A DNA stretch of 64,000 nt from Alphaproteobacteria bacterium (GCA_030430715.1 JAUIJZ010000001.1:1-64000); one strand, 5' to 3'. Positions 21,909-31,927 are shown, counted from the stretch's first letter. The notes: generated from the sequence alone by a model not told the origin. A program made the numbers and translations.

Positions 21909-22878
21909 TAATTCCATCGGCGCCAGCGCGTTTGAATGCGAGCAGCGACTCCATCACGGCGCGCTCTTCGTCGAGCCAGCCATTGGCGCCTGCGGCTTTC
22001 AGCATCGCGTATTCGCCCGAAACCTGAAAAGCATAGGTTGGAACTGCGAAGGCGTCTTTTACGCGGCGCACGATGTCGAGATAGGGCAGGCCAGGCTTCA
22101 CCATCACCATGTCGGCGCCCTCGGCGATGTCCAGGGCGACTTCGCGCAGCGATTCATCGGTGTTGGCGGAATCCATCTGATAGGTGCGCTTGTCACCGGG
22201 ATTAGCGTGCGCGCCGGAGCCAAGTTTGCCTGAGCCGATCGCCTCGCGATACGGGCCGTAGAAGGCGGAAGCGTATTTCGCCGCATAGGACATGATGAGG
22301 GTGTCCTGATGGCCTTCGCGCTCCAGAGCAGTGCGAATAGCGCCGATGCGCCCGTCCATCATGTCGGACGGCGCGACGATGTCGGCGCCGGCTTTGACTT
22401 GAATCAGGGCCTGTTCAGTTAGCACCGCTATGGTTTCGTCGTTCAGGATGCGACCATTGCCGAGCAGCCCGTCATGACCGTGATCCGTGAACGGATCGAG
22501 CGCGACGTCGACCATCAGGCCGACATTGGGCGCTGCGTCTTTCATGGCGCGCACGGCTGTACAGACGAGGCCGTTTGGATTGAGCGCTTCATTGCCGGCC
22601 GCATCTTTCTTGGCGGGGTCGATGTGCGGAAAAAGGGCGATGGCCGGAATGCCCAGATCCTGCGCGCGCTTTGCTGCTTTCGCGGCCGCGCGTACGGAAA
22701 GACGAGGCGCCTCCGGCATGGCTGCCACTGGGATTTCATCTTCCACGCCATCATGCACGACGAGCGCCCAGATAAGGTCATCGGAACTCAGTTGATGTTC
22801 GCGAGTCATGCGCCGGACCCAATCGGATTGACGCAGGCGGCGCGGACGTGCGGCGGGATAGTGAGCTGGGTTGTTCAT
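21859..22878 (-). CDS. hemB: delta-aminolevulinic acid dehydratase (porphobilinogen synthase)
   Basis: 'RPRRLRQSDWVRRMTREHQLS', 'DVALDPFTDHGHDGLL', 'MSYAAKYASAFYGPYREA', 'MVKPGLPYLDI'. Confidence 0.95.
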   Translation of the reverse strand: MNNPAHYPAARPRRLRQSDWVRRMTREHQLSSDDLIWALVVHDGVEDEIPVAAMPEAPRLSVRAAAKAAKRAQDLGIPAIALFPHIDPAKKDAAGNEALNPNGLVCTAVRAMKDAAPNVGLMVDVALDPFTDHGHDGLLGNGRILNDETIAVLTEQALIQVKAGADIVAPSDMMDGRIGAIRTALEREGHQDTLIMSYAAKYASAFYGPYREAIGSGKLGSGAHANPGDKRTYQMDSANTDESLREVALDIAEGADMVMVKPGLPYLDIVRRVKDAFAVPTYAFQVSGEYAMLKAAGANGWLDEERAVMESLLAFKRAGADGIITYFAPRAVQLLHGHS

Positions 22879-22992
22879 GCGACTCGTTCGCAAATTCCTG
22901 CGACAAATTTTGCTGACAGCGGTCAATTACCGTGCCGCACTGAATTATTATATACTGACTACGCCCGCCATGGGGCGTGTTAAGGGAACGCC

Positions 22993-24216
22993 GTGAGAGA
23001 CGCCGACAAAGAAGTGTTCGAGAGCGCTGTGGCGTCGATCCGCGACGAAGGTCGTTATCGCGTATTCGCCGATATCATGCGCGAGCGTGGCCGCTTTCCC
23101 CATGCGCGCTTGCGGCTTGAAGATGGCGTGTATCGCGACATCGTCGTCTGGTGCTCCAACGATTATCTGGGGCAGGGGCAAAGCCCCGAAGTTCTCGACG
23201 CGGCTCATGCGGCGCTTGATGAAGTGGGCGCCGGCGCCGGCGGCACGCGCAACATTTCAGGCACCACGAGCTATCACGTCGATCTGGAGCAGGAACTCGC
23301 CCAGCTGCATGGCAAGGAATCGGCGCTGCTGTTTACCTCAGGCTATGTGTCGAATGACGCGACGCTGTCGACGCTTGCAAAGCTGTTTCCCGATCTTTGG
23401 ATTTTCTCTGACGCGCAGAACCACGCTTCAATGATCGAAGGCATCAAGCGCGCCAAGTGCGAGAAGCGCATCTTCCGCCATAACGATGTTCAGCACTTGG
23501 AAGCGTTGATCAATGAAGCGCCTGCTCATGCGCCCAAGCTGATCGCGTTCGAGAGTGTTTATTCAATGGATGGCGATACCGCGCCGATCGAGCAGATTTG
23601 CGACCTGGCTGAAGCTTACGGAGCGATGACATATCTGGATGAAGTCCATGGCGTGGGCCTTTACGGGCCGACCGGCGCCGGCGTCGCTGAGCGCGATGGG
23701 GTGATGCACCGGGTCGATTTCATTGAGGGCACGCTGGCCAAGGCGTTTGGCACGATGGGTGGCTATGTCACCGGTCCAGCCGCGGCGATGGATGCCATTC
23801 GCTCAACCGCTTCGGGCTTCATTTTCACCACGTCGCTGGCGCCATCGATCGCGGCTGCTGCGTTGGAAAGCGTGCGGATGGTGCGAGAATGCCCGCACCT
23901 GCGCGACCGTTTGCAAGAACGCACCGAACGCTTGAAGGCGCTACTCGCCGAGGCAGGCATTCCTGTCATGTCGGAATCGACTACGCATATCGTGCCGGTG
24001 CTGGTGGGCGATGCGGCGCGTTGTAAAAAGATTTCCGACATTCTGCTCTATGAGCACGGCATCTATGTGCAGCCGATCAATTATCCCACCGTGCCTGTGG
24101 GCACAGAACGCTTGCGCATCACGCCAAGCCCGTTCCACGATGACGAATTGATGGATCGGCTCGTGGAAGTGATGAAAGCGGTCTGGGCCAAGTGCCCGGT
24201 TCATCTGACGGCATAA
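22993..24216 (+). CDS. hemA: 5-aminolevulinate synthase
   Basis: '[19 protein letters not shown]', '[13 protein letters not shown]', '[20 protein letters not shown]', '[14 protein letters not shown]' PLP lysine. Confidence 0.96.
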   Translation: MRDADKEVFESAVASIRDEGRYRVFADIMRERGRFPHARLRLEDGVYRDIVVWCSNDYLGQGQSPEVLDAAHAALDEVGAGAGGTRNISGTTSYHVDLEQELAQLHGKESALLFTSGYVSNDATLSTLAKLFPDLWIFSDAQNHASMIEGIKRAKCEKRIFRHNDVQHLEALINEAPAHAPKLIAFESVYSMDGDTAPIEQICDLAEAYGAMTYLDEVHGVGLYGPTGAGVAERDGVMHRVDFIEGTLAKAFGTMGGYVTGPAAAMDAIRSTASGFIFTTSLAPSIAAAALESVRMVRECPHLRDRLQERTERLKALLAEAGIPVMSESTTHIVPVLVGDAARCKKISDILLYEHGIYVQPINYPTVPVGTERLRITPSPFHDDELMDRLVEVMKAVWAKCPVHLTA

Positions 24217-24220
24217 TCCT

Positions 24221-24442
24221 GTGAGCCGGCCGGATCAGCCAGGCGAAGTCATTTTCGAGATCACGCGCATTGGCGACGTCCAACGCATTGCTGCAATTCA
24301 TGTCGAGAGCGGCGTGGAGGTAGTAGTGCAGGCGCCGGCTGGGGCTGCGTTGGCGGATGTACGAGCGCTCGCACTAAGAAAACTTGAGCGGGCGTTGCGT
24401 GCTGCTCCGTCGCCGCCGCTGCGTCCCGGCAAGCTGGTTTAG
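24221..24442 (+). CDS. small conserved protein (73 aa), DUF6898-like
   Basis: GTG start 24221; 'GEVIFEITRIGDVQRIAAIHVESGVEVVVQAPAGAALADVRALALRKLERAL'; family assignment from memory. Confidence 0.55.
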   Translation: MSRPDQPGEVIFEITRIGDVQRIAAIHVESGVEVVVQAPAGAALADVRALALRKLERALRAAPSPPLRPGKLV

Positions 24443-24870
24443 TCTTTCCGGCGGACGCCTTTGCCAAGTCCGATGCGCTTGGCGAACTCAGAGCGCCGCG
24501 CGGCATAGGCGGGCGCCACCATGGGATAATCGGCCGGAAGCCCCCAGCGTTTGCGATATTCGTCAGGCGAGAGGCTGTAAGTGGAGCGCAAATAGCGCTT
24601 AAGCATTTTCAGCTTCTTGCCGTCCTCAAGGCACACCAAGTAATCGTTGTGGATAGATTTATTGATCGGGACGGCAGGTTTCGGCTTTTCAGCAAACTTG
24701 TCTCCAGCGCCGTCAGACAAAACCGCAATGGTTTGGTGAACGCTGCGAATGAGTTCGGTTAACTCATCGCTGGATACTTTGTTGTTCCTAACGAAAGACG
24801 CAACAATATTGGTCGTCATGCGCAATGCTGCGCCGTTTGGGTGACCTTCTTGCTCATCTTCATCGTGCAT
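24439..24870 (-). CDS. MucR family transcriptional regulator
   Basis: 'YLVCLEDGKKLKMLKRYLRSTYSLSPDEYRKRWGLPADYPMVAPAYAARRSEFAKRIGLG' Ros/MucR signature. Confidence 0.92.
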   Translation of the reverse strand: MHDEDEQEGHPNGAALRMTTNIVASFVRNNKVSSDELTELIRSVHQTIAVLSDGAGDKFAEKPKPAVPINKSIHNDYLVCLEDGKKLKMLKRYLRSTYSLSPDEYRKRWGLPADYPMVAPAYAARRSEFAKRIGLGKGVRRKD

Positions 24871-25087
24871 TACAAAGCTGATTTCTAACTTTATACAGCG
24901 TTTAAGCCAACTTAGTTAGCCCATTACCGGCAGAATTTGCAACTATTACTATCCATTCAGGTCCTATTTGTTGCAGTTACATAGTTAAGGGTAAGATTGC
25001 GAATGAGTCGCGTGACCCTTTGCTTGCCGCATAGGCGCGAAGTGTGATTTACGCTCCATCCGCTTCTTTGGATCTCAAGAGGGTATC

Positions 25088-26386
25088 ATGACCCAGGCAG
25101 CCGGACGTGCAGGTGAGCGCGACCGCTTTTTCGAAGCTCCCCTTGCGCGAGCGGATTCCGATATCGCTGATGCGGTCGCGGCTGAGTTGCGCCGGCAACA
25201 ACGGCAGGTGGAGCTTATAGCCTCGGAAAACATCGTGTCACGCGCCGTGCTTGAGGCGCAGGGATCGGTGCTTACGAACAAGTATGCCGAAGGCTATCCC
25301 GGCCGCCGCTACTATGGCGGTTGTGAATATGTCGACGAGGTCGAGCGGCTCGCGCTCGAGCGCGCTAAGCGCCTCTTCGATTGCAAATACGCGAACGTGC
25401 AGCCGCACTCCGGCGCCAATGCGAACCAGGCAGTGTTTTTCGCGCTACTGCAGCCCGGCGACACTTTCCTCGGCATGGACCTCGCCTGTGGCGGACACCT
25501 GACGCACGGCCACCCGATGAATTATTCGGGCAAATGGTTCAAACCGGTCGCCTATGGCGTGCGTCAAGACGATCATCTCATTGACATGGACGAGGTGGCG
25601 GAGATTGCGCGCCGCGAAAAGCCGAAGCTGATCGTAGCCGGCGCATCGGCCTATTCGCGCGTGATCGACTTCAAGCGCTTCCGCGAAATCGCTGATGAAG
25701 TTGGCGCTTATCTCATGGTGGATATGGCGCACTATGCTGGCTTGATCGCGGCGGGCGTATATCCCTCGCCATTGCCGCATGCCCATGTGGTCACGACGAC
25801 AACTCACAAAACGTTGCGTGGGCCACGTGGCGGCATGATCCTTTCGAATGATGAGGATCTCGGCAAAAAAATAAATTCATCGGTGTTTCCCGGCCTGCAG
25901 GGCGGCCCGCTGATGCATGTGATCGCCGCCAAAGCGGTCAGCTTCGGTGAAGCGCTGCAACCTGAGTTCAAGCTCTACGCTCAGCGCATGCTGGAAAATT
26001 CGCGCGCCCTGGCGGGCAGGCTCGTCGAGAACGGCCTGGCGGTTGTCTCTGGCGACACGGACAGCCACCTCATGCTGGTTGACCTGCGGCCCAAGCGCGT
26101 AACCGGAAAAGTTGCCGAGCAAACCCTCGAACGCGCGCTGATCACCTGCAACAAAAACGGGATTCCATTCGATCCGGAAAAGGCGATGGTGACGTCGGGT
26201 ATCCGCTTGGGCTCCCCCGCGTGCACGACACGCGGCTTCGGCCCGGCCGAATTCCGGCTTATCGCGGACCTGATCTGCGAAGTGTTGGACGCTCAGGCGG
26301 GCTCAAATGGCGACACTTCCGCTGTCGAAGCGGCTGTGGCTGCGAAGGTTGAGCAACTCACGGCGCGTTTTCCCATCTATTCTTAG
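25088..26386 (+). CDS. glyA: serine hydroxymethyltransferase
   Basis: '[36 protein letters not shown]', '[14 protein letters not shown]'. Confidence 0.97.
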   Translation: MTQAAGRAGERDRFFEAPLARADSDIADAVAAELRRQQRQVELIASENIVSRAVLEAQGSVLTNKYAEGYPGRRYYGGCEYVDEVERLALERAKRLFDCKYANVQPHSGANANQAVFFALLQPGDTFLGMDLACGGHLTHGHPMNYSGKWFKPVAYGVRQDDHLIDMDEVAEIARREKPKLIVAGASAYSRVIDFKRFREIADEVGAYLMVDMAHYAGLIAAGVYPSPLPHAHVVTTTTHKTLRGPRGGMILSNDEDLGKKINSSVFPGLQGGPLMHVIAAKAVSFGEALQPEFKLYAQRMLENSRALAGRLVENGLAVVSGDTDSHLMLVDLRPKRVTGKVAEQTLERALITCNKNGIPFDPEKAMVTSGIRLGSPACTTRGFGPAEFRLIADLICEVLDAQAGSNGDTSAVEAAVAAKVEQLTARFPIYS

Positions 26387-26426
26387 GTGCGTCGCGAGGT
26401 GATTCGGGCGGCGCGGAGTTTCGTTC

Positions 26427-26894
26427 ATGCGCTGCCCTTTCTGCCAAAACGAAGACACCCAAGTTAAGGACAGCCGTCCGACCGAGGACGGCGCAGCGAT
26501 CCGCCGCCGACGCCAGTGTGACAAGTGCGGCTCACGTTTCACAACCTTTGAACGCGTGCAATTGCGTGAGTTGGTAGTGCTCAAGCGTTCGGGCAGGCGC
26601 GTGCCGTTCGATCGCGACAAGCTTGCGCGCTCCCTTTCGATCGCGTTGCGCAAACGTCCAATCGAGCAGGATCAGATTGAGCAAATGATTTCCGGCATCG
26701 TCCGCAAGCTGGAGAGCCAGGGTGAAAGCGAAGTGCCATCCGAAACCATAGGTGAGATGGTGATGGACGCGCTTGGGCATCTCGATCCGGTTGGCTACGT
26801 CCGCTACGCCTCCGTATATCGCGATTTCCGCGAAACCAGCGATTTTGCCGACTTCATCGAAGAAGCCGGCAAGGTCAAAGGTGGAAAAAAGTAG
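26427..26894 (+). CDS. nrdR: transcriptional repressor NrdR
   Basis: '[45 protein letters not shown]'. Confidence 0.97.
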   Translation: MRCPFCQNEDTQVKDSRPTEDGAAIRRRRQCDKCGSRFTTFERVQLRELVVLKRSGRRVPFDRDKLARSLSIALRKRPIEQDQIEQMISGIVRKLESQGESEVPSETIGEMVMDALGHLDPVGYVRYASVYRDFRETSDFADFIEEAGKVKGGKK

Positions 26895-26958
26895 CCTCGT
26901 TTTGCGTTTAGGGCGTTCCGGCTAGACCGCGTTGCCGTGTGAGCGCGATAATGCCTCT

Positions 26959-27621
26959 ATGAGCCGTCCTTTCGTCATTCTGAAGCTTGCTACGTCGCTC
27001 GACGGGCGGATTGCGACGGCGTCGGGTGAAAGCCGCTGGATCACAAGTGCGGCGGCGCGCGCGGAAGTGCAGCGCATGCGGGCCGAAGCGGATGCTGTGA
27101 TGATCGGCGCTGGTACGGCGCGTGCGGATGACCCCGAATTGCTGGCGCGGACCGATCCGGCTCCGCGACGCCAACCGTTGCGCGTGGTGCTGGATACTGA
27201 GCTTGGCTTACAGGCGAAAGGCAGGCTGTTTGCCAGTTTGGAGGCTGGGCCAGTGCTGGTGGTGGGCGGCGAAGGCGCGGCGGAAGACAGCCGTGTCCGC
27301 TTGGAGGCTGCGGGAGCGCGTGTGAAATTGGCGCGGCGCGGAGCCGGCGGCGTCGATATCGCATCCGCTTTGGCTGTGCTGGAGGGCGAAGGCGTCACGC
27401 GCGTTCTGGTCGAAGGCGGCGGAATGCTCGCGGCAAGCCTAATTCAGGCGAGCGCGGTGGACCGCATCGAATGGTTCCGGGCGCCGCTCGCACTGGGCGC
27501 CGAGGGGCGGGCCGGCATTGGCGCTCTGGCGCTGGCACGGCTTGGCGATGCGCCAGCCTTTAAGCGCGTTGCAGTGCGTGAGCTTGGCCCCGATCTATGG
27601 GAAAGCTACGAGCGCGCCTGA
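26959..27621 (+). CDS. RibD C-terminal-type reductase (riboflavin pathway), deaminase domain absent
   Basis: 'FVILKLATSLDGRIATASGESRWITS', 'GAGTARADDPELLAR', 'VLVEGGGMLAASL'; only about 220 aa; no CDA motif upstream. Confidence 0.85.
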   Translation: MSRPFVILKLATSLDGRIATASGESRWITSAAARAEVQRMRAEADAVMIGAGTARADDPELLARTDPAPRRQPLRVVLDTELGLQAKGRLFASLEAGPVLVVGGEGAAEDSRVRLEAAGARVKLARRGAGGVDIASALAVLEGEGVTRVLVEGGGMLAASLIQASAVDRIEWFRAPLALGAEGRAGIGALALARLGDAPAFKRVAVRELGPDLWESYERA

Positions 27622-27631
27622 CGGAGTGCGG

Positions 27632-28243
27632 ATGTTTACTGGAATTATCACGGCATTGGGTGAGGTGACGGCTGTCGAGGCGCAGCCAGGTTTGACGCGT
27701 CTGACCGTCGCCAGCCCTTACGCGGCGGAGGGCGTCGATATTGGCGCGAGCATCGCCCACGACGGGTGTTGTCTCACCGTGGTCGAGAAAGCGCAGTGCG
27801 GCGCGGGCATGAGCCATGTCGTAGAGGCAGCCGCTGAAACGCTAGCGTTGACGACAATCGGCGCGCTGAAAGCGGGCGGCCAGGTGAATCTTGAGCGCTC
27901 GCTTCGTCTGGGCGACGAACTGGGCGGGCACATGGTGCAGGGCCATGTTGATGGTCTTGGTGATGTGCTGTCGGTGCGTCAGGAGGGCGAGGGATGGCGG
28001 ATCAAGATCCGGCCGCCCAAAAGCATCGCGTCGCTGATCGCGCCCAAGGGGTCGATTGCGGTGAGCGGCGTGTCGCTGACGGTTAATGAAGTCGATGAAG
28101 AAGGCTTCGGGGTGCTGATCATTCCGCACACCTGGTCAGTAACAACTTTGTCTCAGTTGAAGGCGGGGGATAAAGTGAACCTTGAGGCCGATATGATGGC
28201 GCGCTATGCGGCGCGCCTTCTTGCGGCGCGGAGTGGAAACTGA
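27632..28243 (+). CDS. ribE: riboflavin synthase
   Basis: 'MFTGIITALGEV', 'SIAHDGCCLTV', 'VNLERSLRLGDELGGHMVQGHVDG', 'GVSLTVNEV'; start 27632 (ORF track extends upstream). Confidence 0.95.
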   Translation: MFTGIITALGEVTAVEAQPGLTRLTVASPYAAEGVDIGASIAHDGCCLTVVEKAQCGAGMSHVVEAAAETLALTTIGALKAGGQVNLERSLRLGDELGGHMVQGHVDGLGDVLSVRQEGEGWRIKIRPPKSIASLIAPKGSIAVSGVSLTVNEVDEEGFGVLIIPHTWSVTTLSQLKAGDKVNLEADMMARYAARLLAARSGN

Positions 28244-29358
28244 TGGCGACCTTATCGCCTGTGAACGAACTGAAACGCGCGATCTCGCCTACCGAAGAGA
28301 TCATTGAAGAAGCGCGCGAAGGGCGCATGTTCATTCTCGTGGACGCCGAGGATCGCGAGAATGAGGGTGATCTCATTGTCCCCGCGCAATTTGCTACGCC
28401 CGCGGCTGTCAACTTCATGGCCAAGCATGGGCGCGGACTGATCTGTCTGGCGCTGACGTCTGAGCGCACGCAGCAGCTTGGTCTGACGCCGATGACGTCG
28501 CGCAACCAGACACGCATGGGCACGGCCTTCACCGTTTCGATCGAGGCGCGTGAAGGAGTATCCACAGGCATTTCTGCGGCGGACCGCGCACACACGATCG
28601 CTGTCGCTATCGATGCAAGTAAGAGCGCCGAGGATATCGTTTCGCCAGGGCACGTGTTTCCCTTGATGGCGCGCGATGGCGGCGTTCTTGTCCGCGCCGG
28701 ACACACCGAAGCGAGCATCGACATCGCGCGCAAAGCAGGCCTCAATCCCTCGGCGGTGATCTGTGAGATCATGAACGACGATGGCACGATGGCGCGACTG
28801 CCCGAGCTGATCTCGTTCGCGCAATTTCACAACCTCAAGATTGGCGCGATCGACGATCTGATTTGTTACCGGCGCGCGCATGAGCGTTACATTGAGCAAT
28901 TGATGGCCGGCCCGTTCAGCGCGCGCGAGGGGTTTCGAGCTGTTCTATTCCGCAACAAAATAGATGGCGTGGAGCATGTCGCGCTTGTGAAGGGCGACAT
29001 CTCGGCGGATACGCCAACGCTAGTGCGCGTGCATCGCATCGACATCGCCGCTGATCTGTTGGGTGGCTTGGGGCGAGTGACGCTCATCAACAAGGCGCTG
29101 GTGGAGATTGAAGCTGAAGGCCGCGGCGTACTGATTTTGCTGCGAGATTTGGTGCCCGACGCTATTTCCCGGCGCTTGCGTGAAGACGCTGGCGACCACG
29201 TTGAGCATGATGAAATGCGTTTGATTGGCGTCGGTTCGCAAATTCTGCGTGAATTGGGCGTGGGGCGCATGATTGTTCTCGCCAACACGCCTCAGCGCCT
29301 CGTGGGTCTTGAAGGCTACGGGCTTTCGATTGACGGCTGGCGTGGATTCAAGTCGTGA
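28243..29358 (+). CDS. ribB: 3,4-dihydroxy-2-butanone-4-phosphate synthase fused to degenerate GTP cyclohydrolase II-like domain (RibBX-type)
   Basis: Intact RibB motifs 'DAEDRENEGDLI', 'RMGTAFTVSIEA', 'RAGHTEASIDIARKAG'; C-terminal half lacks GCHII Cys triad. Confidence 0.9.
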   Translation: MATLSPVNELKRAISPTEEIIEEAREGRMFILVDAEDRENEGDLIVPAQFATPAAVNFMAKHGRGLICLALTSERTQQLGLTPMTSRNQTRMGTAFTVSIEAREGVSTGISAADRAHTIAVAIDASKSAEDIVSPGHVFPLMARDGGVLVRAGHTEASIDIARKAGLNPSAVICEIMNDDGTMARLPELISFAQFHNLKIGAIDDLICYRRAHERYIEQLMAGPFSAREGFRAVLFRNKIDGVEHVALVKGDISADTPTLVRVHRIDIAADLLGGLGRVTLINKALVEIEAEGRGVLILLRDLVPDAISRRLREDAGDHVEHDEMRLIGVGSQILRELGVGRMIVLANTPQRLVGLEGYGLSIDGWRGFKS

Positions 29359-29825
29359 AGGATTCTGATCGTTTTCCGGTCGCGAACGTCGCAGGCGCGC
29401 GCGTGCTGCTGGTGATATCGCCGTACTATTGCAGCATCGCCGATCATTTGCAGCGCGGCGCCGAGGCAGCTGCGGAGAAAGCCGGCGCTGTGCTGGACCG
29501 CGTGTTCGTGCCGGGCGCTTTCGAGCTGCCCGCCGCCATCGCGCAAGCGGCGAAGACTGGCGCCTATGACGGCTATGTCGCGCTGGGCTGCGTCATTCGC
29601 GGCGAGACCAGCCACTATGATTATGTGTGCGGCGAGAGCGCGCGCGCATTGATGGATTTAAGCGTGAAAGATGGTCTGGCCATCGGCTACGGGATTTTGA
29701 CGGTGGACACCAAGGAACAGGCTGAAGCGCGCGCGGATACAGCGCGCGGTGATAAAGGCGGCGACGCTACGACCGCATGCCTTGCCATGATCGCGCTGCA
29801 ACGCCGTTGGGCGGCGCAGCAATGA
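29355..29825 (+). CDS. ribH: 6,7-dimethyl-8-ribityllumazine synthase
   Basis: 'VPGAFELPAAI', 'LGCVIRGETSHYDYVCGESARALMDLS'. Confidence 0.95.
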   Translation: MKDSDRFPVANVAGARVLLVISPYYCSIADHLQRGAEAAAEKAGAVLDRVFVPGAFELPAAIAQAAKTGAYDGYVALGCVIRGETSHYDYVCGESARALMDLSVKDGLAIGYGILTVDTKEQAEARADTARGDKGGDATTACLAMIALQRRWAAQQ

Positions 29826-30283
29826 AGTCGGCCGATATTGAAGCGCGCCGTGTCGCGCGGCTGGGGGCGGTGCAGGCGCTCTATCAGATGGAAGTGTCCG
29901 GCGCCTCGACTGAAGACGTAATCGCCGCGTTCGATACCGGACGGCTGCCGCGCGAGTCGGAAGACATTCTTATCACCGACGCCGAGGGCGACATGGAGCT
30001 GTTCCGCACGCTGGTCGAAAAGGCGGTGGACCGCCAAGCGACACTCGATCGCGCCATTGCGCGCCATCTGAGCAAGGGCTGGCGGCTTGAGCGCATTGAC
30101 GCGGTCGCGCGCGCGATTTTGCGCGCCGGCGCTGCGGAACTGGAACAGCGCCCTGATATTCCAGTTGCTGTGGTGATCGATGAATATGTTGAGGTCGCCA
30201 AACGCTTTTTCGAGGGCCCCGAGCCAGGCTTCGTCAACGCTACGCTTGACGCTTGCGCCAAGGATCTGCGCAGCTCGGTTTGA
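29822..30283 (+). CDS. nusB: transcription antitermination factor NusB
   Basis: 'RVARLGAVQALYQME', 'AVVIDEYVEVAKRFFEGPEPGFVNATLDA'; ATG at 29822. Confidence 0.94.
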   Translation: MKSADIEARRVARLGAVQALYQMEVSGASTEDVIAAFDTGRLPRESEDILITDAEGDMELFRTLVEKAVDRQATLDRAIARHLSKGWRLERIDAVARAILRAGAAELEQRPDIPVAVVIDEYVEVAKRFFEGPEPGFVNATLDACAKDLRSSV

Positions 30284-30336
30284 AGATGTTTGCGCTCGGC
30301 GTTGGCGATTGCGCCAGCGAGATGTAGGCAGTCCAG

Positions 30337-31410
30337 ATGAGCGCTGACGAATTCGATGTGATCCGCGATCTGTTCGCTCCGCTGGCCACTTTGACGGCGG
30401 CGCGTGATCTCAAAGACGATGTGGCGGTGCTTGAGGATTCAGGCGCGCTTGTAGTCACCACCGACGCAGTGGTCGAAGGCGTGCACTTTCTGAGCCTGGA
30501 TCCGATCGCTGCGGTGGCCATGAAAGCTGTGCGTGTGAATGTCTCAGACATCATCGCCAAGGGCGCGCGACCGCGCGCGGCGCTGTTGACGCTAATTTGG
30601 CCTGAGACACGCGATGCCGCAGACATCGCCTTATTTGCCGACGCTGTTCGTGGCGAGTTTGAGTATTTCGGCATCTCGATGCTGGGCGGCGATACAACAT
30701 CGACACCGGGCCCACTCACAATATCGATCACATTGTTCGGTGAGCCCTTAGGGGCGCGCACCCCGGCGCGCGCCGATGCGCAGGTGGGGGACGATGTCTG
30801 GCTCGCAGGCGGCGAGATCGGTTCTGCGTGGCTTGGGCTGCAATTACGCTCCGGCGCGATGAAGCTCGATGAATTGCGGCGTGGTCGCGATGAAGCGGCG
30901 TCGCGCGCCGAGTCCGAAGCTATTGCGCCGCAAATGCCGGATTATTTGTCTTTGCCGGGTGAGCCGTTTGACGCCGAGGCTGGCTGGCTGATGTCGGCAT
31001 ATCTCGCGCCGTTGCTGCGCACGGACCTTGCCGAGATTATCGCGCAATTCGCTCGCGCTTCCATGGATGTGTCAGATGGTCTTGTCGCCGACGCCACGAA
31101 ATTAGCGGCTGCGTCTGACGTGGCGCTTCGTATCGAGGCGAACGCTATTCCGTTCGCGGCGCCCGCCGCGCGATGGGTGCAGACGGGCGGCGATTTCCGA
31201 AAGCTGATCACGGGCGGCGACGATTATGCAGTGCTGTTCACTGCCGCGCCGGATCAGCGCGCGGCGCTGGGGCAGATCGAGCAGGACCGCCGATTTGGAC
31301 TTGCACGCATAGGCGTGGTCGAAGTCGGCGAGGGGGTCTCTGTTATCGACCGCGCCGGTGTTCCGGTGCCGCTGGATATAGGCGGTTATGCGCACCGGCT
31401 CGGGCGGTAA
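30337..31410 (+). CDS. thiL: thiamine-monophosphate kinase
   Basis: 'DEFDVIRDLFAPL', 'DDVAVLEDSGALVVTTDAVVEGVHF', 'ASMDVSDGLVADA', 'TGGDDYAVLFT'. Confidence 0.94.
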   Translation: MSADEFDVIRDLFAPLATLTAARDLKDDVAVLEDSGALVVTTDAVVEGVHFLSLDPIAAVAMKAVRVNVSDIIAKGARPRAALLTLIWPETRDAADIALFADAVRGEFEYFGISMLGGDTTSTPGPLTISITLFGEPLGARTPARADAQVGDDVWLAGGEIGSAWLGLQLRSGAMKLDELRRGRDEAASRAESEAIAPQMPDYLSLPGEPFDAEAGWLMSAYLAPLLRTDLAEIIAQFARASMDVSDGLVADATKLAAASDVALRIEANAIPFAAPAARWVQTGGDFRKLITGGDDYAVLFTAAPDQRAALGQIEQDRRFGLARIGVVEVGEGVSVIDRAGVPVPLDIGGYAHRLGR

Positions 31411-31447
31411 CGCGGCGCTAACTAAAGTCGCGGACCATCAGGGCATT

Positions 31448-31927
31448 GTGAAACGTCAAAAATTTGCACGCGCCATGGCGGCTGCTCTTGTCGCCTCCAC
31501 GCTTCTGGCAGGCTTGGCCGCCAGCAATCGCGCCGATGCTGCTGGCGGCGGCGGCCATAGCGCACCGTCCAAAGGTGGGGACGAGGAAGGCGCGGAATTA
31601 TCCTCGCGCAGCATGGACGCACCCTATTTGGCGGTGCCTGTTGTCCGAGATGGCGTCCTGGTGAACTATCTCTTTGTCTCCATCCGGGTCGAGATTTCGA
31701 ACTCTGTGGATTTGTGGCGCACGCGGGAGCATGCCCATTTTCTGCGGGATGCGCTCGTTCGGGCCAGCCACAACAATGATTTGGCCGATGCAAGGGACAT
31801 CAATGTCCTTAATGAAAGTAGGGCTATTGCCGTCTATCGGGCGGCGGCGGCAGATGCTCTGGGCGAGCGTTCGATAGGGGGGCTGAGCATCGTCGCCTCC
31901 TATTCAAGCCTGGGATCGGGCATCTGA
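31448..31927 (+). CDS. conserved exported protein of unknown function
   Basis: GTG at 31448 followed by basic n-region and hydrophobic 'AMAAALVASTLLAGLAASNRADA' signal peptide; ordinary coding composition. Confidence 0.6.
   Translation: MKRQKFARAMAAALVASTLLAGLAASNRADAAGGGGHSAPSKGGDEEGAELSSRSMDAPYLAVPVVRDGVLVNYLFVSIRVEISNSVDLWRTREHAHFLRDALVRASHNNDLADARDINVLNESRAIAVYRAAAADALGERSIGGLSIVASYSSLGSGI

Noticed and set aside
24900-25087. Possible riboswitch or CtrA site in the mucR-glyA intergenic region
   Set aside because: No glycine/SAM riboswitch core recognised; TTAA-type half sites do not give a TTAA-N7-TTAA match
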